A stretch of DNA of 57,500 nt from Glandiceps talaboti (lineage: Eukaryota; Hemichordata; Enteropneusta; Spengelidae). Position 1 is the stretch's first letter. Each line of letters starts with the position of its first letter. This document shows, one piece after another, positions 42,310-55,894 of the stretch. The stretch covers positions 5,444,422-5,501,921 of the forward strand of contig NC_135563.1 of the NCBI RefSeq assembly GCF_964340395.1, read 5' to 3'. Under the pieces are notes generated by a model, which did not search any database, had not been told where the DNA came from, and saw only the letters and a list, made by a program, of their open reading frames with translations. The translations under genes were made by a program, and so were the position numbers.

Positions 42310-45300
42310 TTACTTTGCATTCTCATTTTCTCTACTTCTGTTATTCTTTCCCATTCCACGGACATAAGCTTCTTGGTTTGTTTTTGTGAATGTACTTTTT
42401 CCTGTACATGAAAGTACTTGCAGTACTTCTGCGAACTGATATATACCTAACCACCACTTACTATTGGCAGAACGCAAAGCTGGTATCTGGAAGGATAGTT
42501 TATAGACGACTCATCAAGTACATAATTTATTAAATCCTAAAAACCCCACTAGTGCCATGAACTGTACTAACAACGTCAGAGTTTGGTGTCATCGAAGGCA
42601 TGTATGGACATTAACATCTTAGATCTGTTTAAATGTTTTTTATGTAAATAAATTGTAAAATACCCAAGTAAAAGAAGGTTGTGAATTCAGTCTGGATGTT
42701 TTAAGGCGGAGTTAGGAAAAATAGACTCATTGCACTAAATTTACGCAATAAAATTGTGTGGATGCCTCAAAACCAAAAGCCACCTGCGTTATATCCCACT
42801 ACCCCTTCGAAACAGTACTATGTCGGGTTCAATAATTTATCAGATATGAGGTTACGCAAACCTTTATTATCTAGCATTATCCATGTCATTTCTTCAACCC
42901 AATGTAAAATGATAACACTTTCAGTTGTCAACCAGTAACACATGTTTGTATGAATTATCACCTGTTCAAATTAAAGTACTTTCTTAGAAAATTGGTTTTC
43001 GGCTATGCGTCATTGGAAAAAGACAAAAATATCTCATTTATAGGCAAAACTAAACAGTATTGTATTCGGACGCATTGTAGAAATGTAATTTATATTGGTT
43101 CGTGATAAACATCATGAATAGTGGTTATTCACCAAATGTTTCAATCTCATGGGATTTTGTGAGCGTTATTGAATACGAGCCCTTGAAATGACAAACCGAT
43201 GACTTTAATTTAGCTTGCTCATAACATACGTTTCACTCGCTTGATAGAGATATCAATAATATACTATTCCATTTACCATTTTTTGCAGATGTAACGAATT
43301 TACAACCCCAATATAACCAACCAATCTGGACATGAATTGAAGTGTATAGAGCAGTTGTAATATATTTGTGAGATTGTAACTCAATTTGCTCATTCTTACC
43401 TTGGAAACCATGCCTGTTATTGCATGTATCTCCTTATTTCCAGCAAAGTCTGAATGGTTGTGTAGGTATCCATAAAGATGGTTTCCATTATTAGGGCGAA
43501 CCTATTTTGTTTTGTTTCTCATTTACCTTTTCATTCGATTTTTATTTTTAAAAATAAATAGAAAAGTAATCCTCTCCATGTTTCTCTGCCTCCCCTTTTC
43601 CTCCTTTCTATCTGGTATATGGCAAACTGCAAAGCTCATTGCTTCTCCTCTAACACCCCAACCCATATGAATATATTCTGTCAGTTTGTGTAAGCACTCT
43701 TAATTGAAACTGTACATTTTATTTGAAGTCATGTGTTGTCCCATGTTTTGAAAAAATAAAGGGATTATATTAACACTGTGTCATCGACCAATAAATTCGT
43801 TGATAACGACAACTGAATTCTTCTGGCAAATACATATAAGCAGTTGGATTCTTTGTTTTTCACCTTTAGGGATGTATGTATACTATAAAACAGTCCGCAT
43901 GGAATAAGCATGGATTCCCTCGAGTGATGTAGTTGCATATCCTACGGTTGTACGTATCGAGTGTTAGCGAACGCAAGTAGCGCAGAGTATATACGACATT
44001 ATGAGCAAATATAACTGGAGTAAAGCATTCAGTTTTGCGCCGTGGGGTTCTTTTATTTTTACGTATATATATAAATTGCAAATGTTCGTTTGGCCGAAAA
44101 ACTTAACTTTATAACGCGTTGATTTATGGTAACCTGAGCGTCACCCGGCAACCCTTTGACCTCAGTCGGAGTCAATTTAGTTTTTAAGTCAATGAGTTGC
44201 TTACTTTTCATTACGCTATTCCTTAGGTGACATCTGACATGTATATACATCAACATCTGACGTATGTGCCGACACTGGTTTAAAGAAGCTTTAACACGTG
44301 TCCTTCTGAGTGTATTTAATTCTATTCTTGGAGATCTTAGCAATGAAACAAACAACTTTGTCAATTTCATTTTCCTTATAGGAGATTATTTTGTTTTTAG
44401 ATGTAAAATATCCAGAAAGCTTACCTCACATTACTATGTATTGTATTAGTTTACATTATACGGTACAAAACCAAATTGCCTCATCTATAAATAAACCTGG
44501 TAAACATATAGAAAGTCGGAATATTCTGGCATATTTTGATGTCTAGGTGCTCCCTGGGATGTGTTTTTTTTTGTCTTGTACTCATATTCTCATTTTCATT
44601 TTCAGGAAATGAAAAATTAAATTAAAAAAATAAACAATTATCCCTTTAAGCAACATTTATTCACTAGCAATGGTCGGCAATGGTTAACGTTGAATTCAAG
44701 AATATCTAAGAACTGAGGGTATATCCACCTGTTATCTACCAATATGCATATTCTTCGGTTGGTTATACCAGTTCAATTGTAATTAATGAGCATGTAGCTA
44801 ATTTCAATTGACTAGCGATGATGATTATTATTATTATTGAGTCCTAAAAAAACACGGTATTCAACAAATATTTGACTACTTTTCAAATTGACAACAGCTG
44901 AAATGTAAGTTCCTTAACCCTTTAGAAGTGAATGTCTAAAAGGAAATGAAATCAACACTGACTTTAATACGCATAGATTGTGTAATGCAGTTGAAACCAT
45001 TTCTGAATGTAAAAGAACCCATTAATAGATCGATTGTAATATTGTATATCAACGTATACACAGTATTACTATTTTTGAATATTGCAGACACTTTCACAGC
45101 ATATATCGATAAGTGTAGTTACATTTTTGTGCGTGAACTGGTATTAACACATAGTGAAATGCCCGCAGACAATTTAATTTAGTAGATATGCCTGGTAAAA
45201 CACGTTGAGTAGTATTGTAACAGGTGTGACCAGTCATTTACATGAATTCCGCCTAGTCTATTTACCCCTGTCCAAAGAAACGCATATAATATGTTGATCA

Positions 45301-45632
45301 AAATTTGAAACGGTGTTACAAAATGCATAGATCAATTACATAAGGCTTAACCGTTAACAGCAATCGAGAAAGTGTACAGAAATATGATAACAAATATTTT
45401 TTGAAATTTAACCACGACTCGTCCTTCTCTCCGAAATGGTCTTGTATTTGCGGTTGTATGAGGCATGTCAAAAACGTTATGGTCATTACAGTTGCTAGAA
45501 AAATGTGATTATAACAAGGCCAGGGGCAAACCATGTACAATTACCGCTAAAACTCAATATATCTGAAATATTCATGAGCTAATTGATTGTAAATTTACAT
45601 TTTGTCTTCAAGCTTATTGTATATATGACACA

Positions 45633-45680
<48 letters not shown>

Positions 45681-46160
45681 GCATTGCCTTTACGTTGACT
45701 GACACAGAAAAAGTCAACGAATTGAACCCGATACAGAACATGTCTTGAAGCAGCTAATCCTGATAAGATGAGTGTTAATAACATACACCGAACTAGAACC
45801 CCCAATTATCTAGATGTAATTGAAAGTTGTTCGACACCGTTCAATTGGCAATAATGAAATTGGAGTTGATAAGCTTCCAACCTGTGTGATTGAGATCGAA
45901 GCCAATGTCAAATCACTATGGATTGTTCCTGGAGGCAAATATATACTTGACATTGTTGAAAGAATGTAACCCTTTACTTTAAAGAGTTCGCCAAACATGC
46001 ATATATTTCTATGAACGTTCTTTTATTCCACCAGAGAACTTTAATTTTCATTTTCATGTCATCTTAGATGAGTTATCGAATCCTACTGTCGTTTTTCACT
46101 AGCTGTTAACCAGTATTAGTGGCATGCTGTAAGAATTGAAGAGTGTCGTTCAGTGTGACT
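42310..46160. other. Non-coding stretch
   Basis: There is a possible LINE-like tail near 43720-43770 (TTGAAAAAATAAAGGGATT) and an (AC)n tract at 45.6 kb. No coding region is supported. Confidence 0.4.
45628..45678. repeat. (AC)n microsatellite
   Basis: About 25 AC units with one AT variant. Confidence 0.95.
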
Positions 46161-46164
46161 CTAC

Positions 46165-46271
46165 CGAACAACGCAGGTTTTTCCTAGGTACTCCGGTTTC
46201 CTCCTGCATGAAAACTGAACCCACCTCCTGTTATTGGACAAAGCGTAAAATAAATAAATAAATAAATAAAC
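46165..46271 (+). mobile_element. SINE-like conserved tail with (AAAT)n end
   Basis: CAGGTTTTTCCTAGGTACTC then CGGTTTCCTCCTGCATGAAA resembles a strongly conserved 3' domain shared by several metazoan SINE and LINE families (GTTTTCTCCGGGTACTCCGG-type). It is followed by a short spacer and an (AAAT)n tail at 46248-46270. No Pol III box was resolved upstream, so this is probably a truncated copy. Confidence 0.5.
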
Positions 46272-46475
46272 AGCGCCGTAGTCTGTAGTTTTAGCCTATC
46301 TCGCTGTGTTGTTGCTTGTATCTTGTATTTAATTATTGTATATGGAATCTGTTTTGACCTGAGTGACTAAAAGCTATTTGCAATGTATGTGTTACACCCA
46401 GCCTGTGAAATTGCCCCTTTAATGAAATGGGTACGTTAAATTGAACAGTTCACTGCTGTCAAACAAGTTATTTCT

Positions 46476-46592
46476 GTTCTATTCTGTTCTGTTCTGTTCT
46501 GTGCTATTCTACTGTATTCTATAATTTTGTTCTCATCTGTTCTATTTATTCTATTCTGATCTGTTTTATTCTTTTCTGTTCTGTTCTAGTCC
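46476..46592. repeat. Degenerate (TTCTG)n pentanucleotide array
   Basis: TTCTG, TTCTA and related units recur over about 115 bp with many substitutions. Confidence 0.75.
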
Positions 46593-46796
46593 ATTATATA
46601 CATATAGCTATAGAACATTGGTCATTTCGGTGATGTCAAGGCAGAATAGAACGTACTAGTTTTTGAGGAAAAAGTTGACGGATCAGCTCACGAAAGTTAA
46701 TACAACCACTTGCACATGCATTATATGTAATTTAGCACCGATAACAGTTGTCGGTATAGTCTTGTATAACAATATATTGGATCTGCGTGAGGGAGG

Positions 46797-47114
46797 TTAC
46801 CGAACAAAGGTTAGGAATGACAGTACCCCTTTGGCGTTATGCGACCTCTGGTCCCTTTTGACGTTAGCAGCTGGATTACTGGCAATGTAGATGATAGTGC
46901 ATTCGGGCTTTGATGGTTTGTCAGAATTCAGAATCTGATTTAATGTTGTTTCAGTACTTGTATCGCTTGGCTTATAGAGAAAATTCACCACAAATATGTG
47001 AAGATGATTGGTTCGGGCTACAATTGAAGAGACCGTCATAAATATGTCGTTAATATTTGTTTGGATTGTGCTGCAACTGTTACAAGCATGACTTGTATGG
47101 AATACAGTCAGCAA
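46797..47114 (-). mobile_element. Possible LINE endonuclease-domain remnant
   Basis: The minus-strand frame has ARTNHLHIFVVNFLYKPSDT and, some 20 residues on, ECTIIYIASNPAANVKRDQ. The spacing resembles the APE-type endonuclease of LINEs, where a YRPP-like strand is followed by a GDFN motif. Here GDFN would be mutated to ASNP. The match is partial and read by eye. Confidence 0.35.
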
Positions 47115-48220
47115 ATAATCTCAAATAGTTAGTTGAAAAAAAAGTATTCATTTGACCTGCGCTTTAAGATCATCTCTACGTCTGTCGATCATGGGATACA
47201 GATATTTTTTTATCTGCGATACCTGTGATCACATTCATGTAAATATAAATATTAAATTCTTTCCTTTTGGTCTATTCTGTTATATATTTCTCCCGTCGCT
47301 ATATTGTCTCTTTTCTTGTTTTATGGGGGGGCACGTATACTACATTTCCGAGACTTCGGGTGTGTTAAGATTTTGTTATTGACTGTAAGTCTGACGTCTC
47401 TCAGTGCCCCTTGACAAGAAGAACCGTTTCCTTTCCCACCGTTTCCATTTTCACTCTATAATATATGACAGGCACATGTAAAACATACCTACACGTTGGG
47501 TGCTGTGTTCCCCAGATGTTATTCATCCAACTATTATAACATATATCATTCTGACTGTTACAAAACAAAGCACTATTTCTAATGGTGGTGTTACAATTGT
47601 CAAAATGGAGTATATTCATTTAACAGCGTAATTGACAGAGTTTAATGTATAAAATTATACGTTTTTCAGCAAATAATTAGTGGTACATTGATAAATTATG
47701 AAGCTAACCTAGCAATGTACTGTTTCATTGATGTAAGCGTTGTTGACAACATGTATTAAGTACTCAGTAAAATCAATAATAGTAACAAATGACAAAAAAG
47801 TGCTGGTATAACGTAACTATTTTGAGCAATGCATAATATTATAAAAGACCTTTAACATACGTATTGTAAGCATGTTGTCAACTCTCCCATGACGGCATTT
47901 ATCACAATACTAATTGGATGCTCAAAACCATAGGTCTATTAATGGAACAACCGGCACAAATAAAATAATGCACAATTACAGTTTTGTGCAAACCAATCTA
48001 TATTGTTATTATAAGGTATAAGCACAGTCTCATGTCAGAGCCTCTATTCTTGCCGATTGTTCAAGTAGGTAGACATGTATCTAATGATGTTGTTACAGTG
48101 ACCTCAAATGGAATATAAAGGTTAATTTATTAGCACTGTATTGTCATAAAATGTTTTTACATATCATGGCAGACGTATTATTATTTTTATTTCCTCCAAA
48201 TTCTTATTAATGCCGATACC

Positions 48221-48628
48221 TGTTGCGCGAGCTGTCGTGGCAATAATTTTGAGTTGTCAGCTTTTATGAGATTTCATTCCGACACGAATGATAAATAATA
48301 GCATACAATTCTGCCTCCAGGAGGCAAGTCATTTGTAGCAAAGTACTTTTATCCAGTTTTATGTTAGGGCCACTAAATGGACAATTCGAGACAATCGTCG
48401 TGGCTGGTATTACTTTTAAAATGTTGTTGCGAGAGCTGTCGTGGCAATAATTTAGAGTTATCAGCTTTTATGAGATTTCATTCCGACACGAATGATAAAT
48501 AATAGCATACCATTCTGCCTCCAGGAGGCAAGTCATTTGTAGCAAAGTACTTTTATCCAGTTTTATGTTAGGGCCACTATATGTACAATTCGTGACAATC
48601 GTCGTGGTTGGTATTACTTTTAAAATGT
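48221..48628. repeat. 204 bp tandem duplication
   Basis: TGTTGCGCGAGCTGTCGTGG at 48221 recurs as TGTTGCGAGAGCTGTCGTGG at 48425. Both copies run through CTGCCTCCAGGAGGCAAGTC to TTACTTTTAAAATGT, with only a few mismatches. This is a recent direct duplication of non-coding sequence. Confidence 0.9.
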
Positions 48629-50028
48629 TTGAAGGAATAGATTGGTACACGTCTGATGTGATAAACATGTCGATGACATACATTGAACTGATCTTATCAT
48701 TAAAACAAAATAACTCGCATACTTATTTCCGGGTCACTAATAGCCATATTTCATAAGTGGGTCGCACATTTCAAAGAATTTACAGGACTCCATGTTTGAC
48801 ATTATAGTATTCGAAATAGTATTAAAATAGCAGTCCGTCACTAGTACTATAGCTAAGGCCCACATTTCTGTAAATATGGTTGTGTACAAAAGGCACACAC
48901 ACCGGTCCGTACCTTATAAGAAAATCCAAGAGGGAGGAGGTTGGGTATACGTAAGAGTCTAGGAAACCCATATTGTTGTGATGTCGACTATATTCGTTAC
49001 TAACGAAGCTTATTTTAAAATACAATTATCACTTCATAGCCGAAATCCCAGTGAGAATTACATATTGCCAGACATAATTTGCATCAAACTCTTACCCCAA
49101 TAATTGCAGCGACTACATACTTTAATATTCACGTACTAGTATAGTTGAAATTCGTAAACTGATTAACTAATGTCGTTGTTAGAGCAGTAATGGCCCTAAT
49201 AGAAGGCGTGGTTATTATTACCAATAAGTCACAATACACGCAAGTTTAATTCATTTTACTTGAAATATTACTAAGCATACATTTTACTCTAGTCGTAAAC
49301 TTGTATCAAAATATCATTGAAACTCTAACCAACTTGATTTTAGGACCTGTAGATGGACGATAAGGATACTAGTACTACACATTCAAGTGATTGTTTACAG
49401 TTTGGAAGTTCATAATTTACACCTCGATCAATATACGTTTCTTTTAATACTGTTGCATCGTTTAATAAATCATCAAAACATTACCTCGGGGTATTTGTAG
49501 TGACAGCAGTTGTGCCTGTGATGAATGGACGTCAGATGTTAGAATTTATGGTAACTTTATTGTCTTGTAGCTCAATCGAGGCCCACTTTATAGTTCTGTC
49601 TGTGAGAAAATCTGTAGCTGCTCTTAAAATAATGCAGTATTAACGAGGGTCACGTGAAATGGGATACAAGAGTATTGCCTACGAGTATGGCATACATGCC
49701 AAGAAAAAACAGTTTTGAACACATGCGATTTTTAGACACTAACACATTTTTCGCCAGCTTACACCAAAATATTAATAAAGACTTAAATTTGGTCTGAATC
49801 CTAAATTTTAGATAGAGGGCTTACGAAATGTATATTATTATTGACATTAATTACAAGTGAAATGTTTGATATCTCTGGTGACCCTTGCTTTGCACCGTAC
49901 CAAATGATAGTAAATATAATGAACAACATCTTCTGGTCCCACTTGTCCAATTACATCGCGTAATCTTTCTTTCTCATAAATTGCTTTCTATTTACCGCTC
50001 CCATCACATCTAGATAATTCGACCTTTG

Positions 50029-50031
<3 letters not shown>

Positions 50032-50063
<32 letters not shown>
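50032..50063. repeat. Poly-A run flanked by a 7 bp direct repeat
   Basis: A 32-base A run is bracketed by ACCTTTG at 50022-50028 and 50063-50069. It may be the A-tail of a nearly empty retrotransposition event. Confidence 0.7.
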
Positions 50064-50068
<5 letters not shown>

Positions 50069-53000
50069 GATGTTCTTTTTCACTTTGATAATTTAAAGCC
50101 CGTTGGGGTTCTACTGGGACTACAACTTTGGAAGTCATGAACGGTAACTGCCGTGTAGGCCTACAGGTGGTATGCATGACGAGGCAATTGATGCTTAAGG
50201 ACATGAAATACTGATTAGCCCGGTATTGTTTTGTCACGTTTCACTAAGTATAGAAACATTCAATGAACAGTGGCGAGGTATAAGTTCCCAAGAGAAGTTG
50301 TTTGTTTTAAAATATATAATGAGGTCTTTGTGGTCTGTTCGTTCTACGTCATGAGAATGCACATTGAAATCACTGGTCCTGTGATGCTCAAATATGACGC
50401 AAAAAATTCAAAATCTATAATTTCTTTGTGTTTCATACATTACTCTTGCATAGGTGTAAATTTTACCTCAATACTTGTCTTTTATACGTGTGGCATAATG
50501 GTTTAGTCACTACTCGTCTCCGACTCGTATTAACAAAGCTCCTTATGTTATCCCATTTTCCTAGATCGGTTGAACGAAAAATAATATTGGGGAATAATGT
50601 ATAAACGTATACGCATAGGAGGATGTCCCAGCATAACGGAAACACATAACATCGCACGCATATTTAATTTACTAAGTAAAACTTGTTTTTCTTTTTTTTT
50701 TAAATATGTAAGCTTCTGCAATGTATTGATTTGGTCTCTTGCACTTCATAATATATAAAATATGTAACATATGAGAAACAATCGACATAACAATAATATA
50801 TACGTTGGTATTTCTTATTAACAGAACTCTAAGAATTCACTTGTCTGTGTACAAATACTGTGGATTTCCAAAAACACGTAATGAAATAGGACGTGACATG
50901 CAATGCAAATGTATACAACACCTAGGCTTAGGTAATGTCTCTTGATGACTAATTAGTGATTCCATTAACGCTGAAATTATTTAGAACACATTGGCTTCAC
51001 ACACATAGTTGACATGTAAATGTTCTCATGAACAAAACAAAATATCGATACTTGTCATGATACCATCACTTCAAGCTGCTGAGTTTTCAGTTACTGCATA
51101 AACATGAAGCTAAAGCAGTATGCATAATAGAATATATGCTCTACTGCCCCATCGATCATAAAGCGTAGTCAAACAAATTTGCATTATGCGGAAAAGTGAC
51201 ATCAGAATTGAGGACCAGTACATGTACATTCGAGACACGTATCATACACAATTGATCAATGTCTATACAACATGTCCCACTTGACATACTATCATTTTAT
51301 TGTATGGAAGGTAACACCTTCACGCAGCTAGACTCATCCTTGACATTAGTTAGCATTAGCTCATCGTCTGTATTGTTGTATCCGTAGTGTCACTAGTTTC
51401 AACAAAACAAGTTATACAAACAGCATGGATGAAGTCTATGCCGTTATCTGTGACCATGTTGAATCTGTAAACAATTCAGTATATATCGTCACCTCGATCA
51501 TACAACGACTTAACTGAAATGACCAAATTGGGAAATTGGTCTTTCTTGATCAGCCGGTCTTCCGATAATATATCAGTGACGAATATGCGATTACCATTCA
51601 CAGAATATAGAAATAATTTTTGTTTCATGTGGTGTTATTGTTAGATTTCATTTATGGTTTCCAAATATTGACCTTCTTAGCCTCAACATATTGCGGAAAA
51701 GAAATCTAATCTTGTAGTTGGTGAGTTTAAATAAATGATTGATATAGTAACGCTAAACATTTATTGATCAAAACATGTTGAAAAAAAAGTTCTGACGACG
51801 CGGAATTATCCATCTGCCGCTGCATTCCTTTGAACAACGGCTGTAAAAAGAGCGGTAAAAACTGGAATGAGTAGTGCACTGCGCGCATCTTTTCCAAGTT
51901 CCAAGCAAGTCACTGTACTCAGTGTTAATAACGTTTTAACAGTTCATTCCACTGAGTGTGTGGCTTAGAACACAGTGACAACTTCGAGTGCAAGTGTTAC
52001 CATCGTGTTATTAACAGTTACCTTGGTATAAATCAGACCACACAGGTAGAATAAATTACTGCACAAAGCCAACAATTAACAGATGAAGATTTGTCGCCCT
52101 TTATAATTACCATTTTACGTGTAATCTTTGAATTACGCATTTCTGTTGTTGCTTCCTGAGCTGCCAACACTTGCAAATCCAAACGAATGTTTACTTCCTT
52201 CCAAATTTCCAAAGGTTATCTATTAAAATTTAACACATTCTACCGAGGAAGTCTTCATATTTTACAATTATGTCGTGTCATTCTTGTATACAAAATCTGT
52301 AAACGAATTTTATTCAATTTGCACCACGCAGCTGCTCCATTGTCGCTTTTTAGCTCAAAATGTTCTTATGCACGCGTACAGCAAAGAACGTTGATAAACG
52401 AGAACAGCGTGATTTTTCTACAACTCACAACACAATTTGTCACGGGAAGAAGTTAGCAACTGATACCATCGACATGTTGCAATGAAAAGAACTACTATAT
52501 GCCTGAACAAAATAGTGCATGTTGACATGTACATAATGGATTTTCTTCGCCTTCTATTGTATTTTATATCTCGACGAACTGTAGTTATTAACATCACAAG
52601 AATGTTCTGCATGCCAACATATATAAAAAACCACGACTAACGAAAATGTACAGGAAGATCCCCGTAGTGTAGTTGACAGATATATACTCACGTGACCTTC
52701 TTTCGATAGCCTCTGGAGGGGGTTTCGTCTGGTCTATAGAAACATTCCAAAATTCTGGAAAATGTAGATTTTCGTTATGGATGAAATGAATGCATCTGTG
52801 ACTCGTCGCTTTATAATGTAACATGATCCATTCACATATCTGTATAAAACTAGGTATGGACAGAAAATGCAGTCGTGGTTTGTCAGTCAGTTCGCGTATT
52901 TGTACCATATTCCATAAATGTTAAGAATGTACGTACGCTTTATTCAAATAGACCTAAACTTAATATTATGATTGCTTTTAGTATAGCAGTTCATACATAT

Positions 53001-54635
53001 TGATATCGAAAACCTGTTAGATCTCCTCATAACTGTAATATTTTGATGCATCATATAAAATAACTTTAAGTTATTATAAATTAGTAACACAAGTTAATTA
53101 GCAGATCAGAAACAAACCATATAATTATGTCACTAGTCTAACATACTCGAACTTTGCAAATCGTTTTTTAATGTTAATTATATGTTCAAATTTTATTGGG
53201 GTTGACAAAAACGTATCACATTTATGTCACAATATATTTGCTGATTCAAATTGCCTACACGGACGTCCAAACTAATCAGTACTTTACTTTCGACAGTGTT
53301 TACTTCAAAGTCTGGATAAGGGTTTTAAAATTGTACTTGGAATATCCCACTTGACGATATCACCAGAACGATACATACAGTATATCGCAATTCTTGTGTC
53401 TATTTCCTGTCTTTGAGCTAAACGGAAGCACTGATACCTTACAATATTTCCAGAGAAATTCTGAAATAATTAGTTTGACATCCGTAGTCTGGCACGCAAT
53501 ACACACATAGCGCCTTTGCCACAAAGTCACCCAAGGACATCGAAGGGCACTGCACTAAAGTGAACCGTTATTAAAACTAAAAAAGGAGACCGAATTCTTT
53601 CCACTAAAGCACAAAATAAGTAATGGATATTTGGTACAAAAGAAAATTGTGTATTGATATTTATAGGTTGAAAGATATTTAGGTTGTAACACTCTGCAGG
53701 TAGTCTCTTACAAAACCATACATTCCATCTGGTTTGTATATATGTCTCCGTTATCATTACTAGTAAATTATGATACATAAGTTCCCATTACATGTAATCA
53801 CGAACTAGATTAGGATAATAGAGGAAGCGATGTATAGACACTGTATGAAACGTATAACGACTATTATTTACATTCGTAGATTTCATTTTTAAACTTACTA
53901 TATATAGAACGTTGGCATCTCAAATGAATTCGTACATAAATGAATATATTTCCCATTTCCATTCCCTTTCTTAAAATATATATATGATAATTCATTAACT
54001 ACAGTCAACAATATTTTGCGACGATTTTTTCAAAACTCTGTCAAAGAGGCATCGGTATTGTTGTCTAATATCAGCCTTGCTTTTCAGAGGTATAAAAATG
54101 ATACTATTCACAGGCGAAGAAGAGTGCAAACCCACATGTTTGAATGATACTCTGGCCTGGCATAACGTATCTATATCACTGATCTATTGTACGAGTTAGT
54201 ATAATAGACATCACGCATCTGGATGATAGCGTTAGTAGAATCACATTTCGTCAATTTCAATAGGTGATGACAGGACATCGTACACTTTCATACGTATACT
54301 ATATCAACATTGTCATCAGATGTAATTCAATTTATGTACCATCTATCTATTTTTATGGTTCGGGCAGTTATCAATCACATTTTATGAAGATCTCATTGCG
54401 ACAAGTTGCTGTGTAGTGGGTCAAAGAGACAATTTTGACAATATTAGCTCCCGTAAAGAGGAATTATAATTTATACTGGGTTTTTTTCTATGACCCATTG
54501 TGCTATAAAAAGCACTTAGATTCATTGCTTTTAATACGTGGATCTGACATCAAGCAAAAACAACGCGAGAAAGTCGGCTCACTTTTACACCAAAATGGCA
54601 GCACATCTATGTTATAACATAATACGCACAGGGTG

Positions 54636-54670
<35 letters not shown>
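54636..54670. repeat. (CAGA)n microsatellite
   Basis: About 8 CAGA units. Confidence 0.93.
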
Positions 54671-55669
54671 GACACTTATGAAACAGATCGATAAATACAC
54701 CACGCTTGTGAGACTACTGGAAGATTTAGACATTGACTATAACACTCTAGGAATGTCGTCCATGTACATTGCAGCCTGCTGTGCATTACTACAATGCCGT
54801 CCATTTCATGTACAAGGTAAGAATAGGGATCACTCTCCGAATTCGTCTATTCCTGTGTGACAATCATACCCTTTGACATGAAAAACTATGTTTCAATTCT
54901 TGACCTCTGACAGAGCAACAATTATTCACATTCTTCATATAAATCTTTGTTATAAAATGTTTGACAGCAAACCACATGATATAGACAAGCCTTACAGCAT
55001 GTACGCCAGACCCCCCGTTAAGTTTGATTCCATGCCAGTCCATTCATCTTCGGAATCCAAGCAGGGATAATTGACATGTCTGTACGAGGACAGTCTTTTG
55101 ATGCTGTGTGCGGTTATTTCAACAGTGAATTGTCGATGTATGGCTTCACTGCGTGACTCGCCATAATTGATTAATTACTCGTACATGTGACATCTATTGG
55201 GAAGGAAATTTATCTGGAAGGATGAAGGAACCCTTTCGACAATATAACAACACAGTACAAAGTTACTGTACAAGACATTCCGAAATGAAATGCAAAATGA
55301 ATGTATTATTCATCAATACAAAAAATAAAAAAACAAACAAGGACTGTATTAGACTTATAGTAATTTCATTATAAGACTTACACAACCCAACCCACAGTAA
55401 CCCTTAAAATAAACAAGACAGCATATATCTATGGCCGTAAAATATAACATTGCCGCTAGATTACTAACTCTCAAATGCTTCACCTGCTGAATAACATCAA
55501 CCTTAGATGAAACAACTAGATCAGATGTGGAGGTTAATTTTGGGTAGTGACTACAGAGACATTACAATGGATGGAAGTTCATTGAAAAATTGTATGACAC
55601 GCTGCACATTTTCGTCTACTTAATTCTTTCATTGTTCATGTAATTTCCGACGACCACGGTTTCCTATCG

Positions 55670-55672
<3 letters not shown>

Positions 55673-55740
<68 letters not shown>

Positions 55741-55799
55741 CTATTACGCTCTGCCACTGCGGTATAGAGCACTGTCTTAGCAGATTGATACTCACCGAG

Positions 55800-55890
<91 letters not shown>
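55673..55890. repeat. Two (AT)n tracts around a 62 bp unique segment
   Basis: AT tracts at 55673-55738 and 55800-55890 flank a segment containing CGCTCTGCCACTGCGGTATA and GAGCACTGTC. The AT-unique-AT layout resembles the PLE-derived blocks at 18 and 32 kb, but no hammerhead core is visible here. Confidence 0.9.
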
Positions 55891-55894
<4 letters not shown>

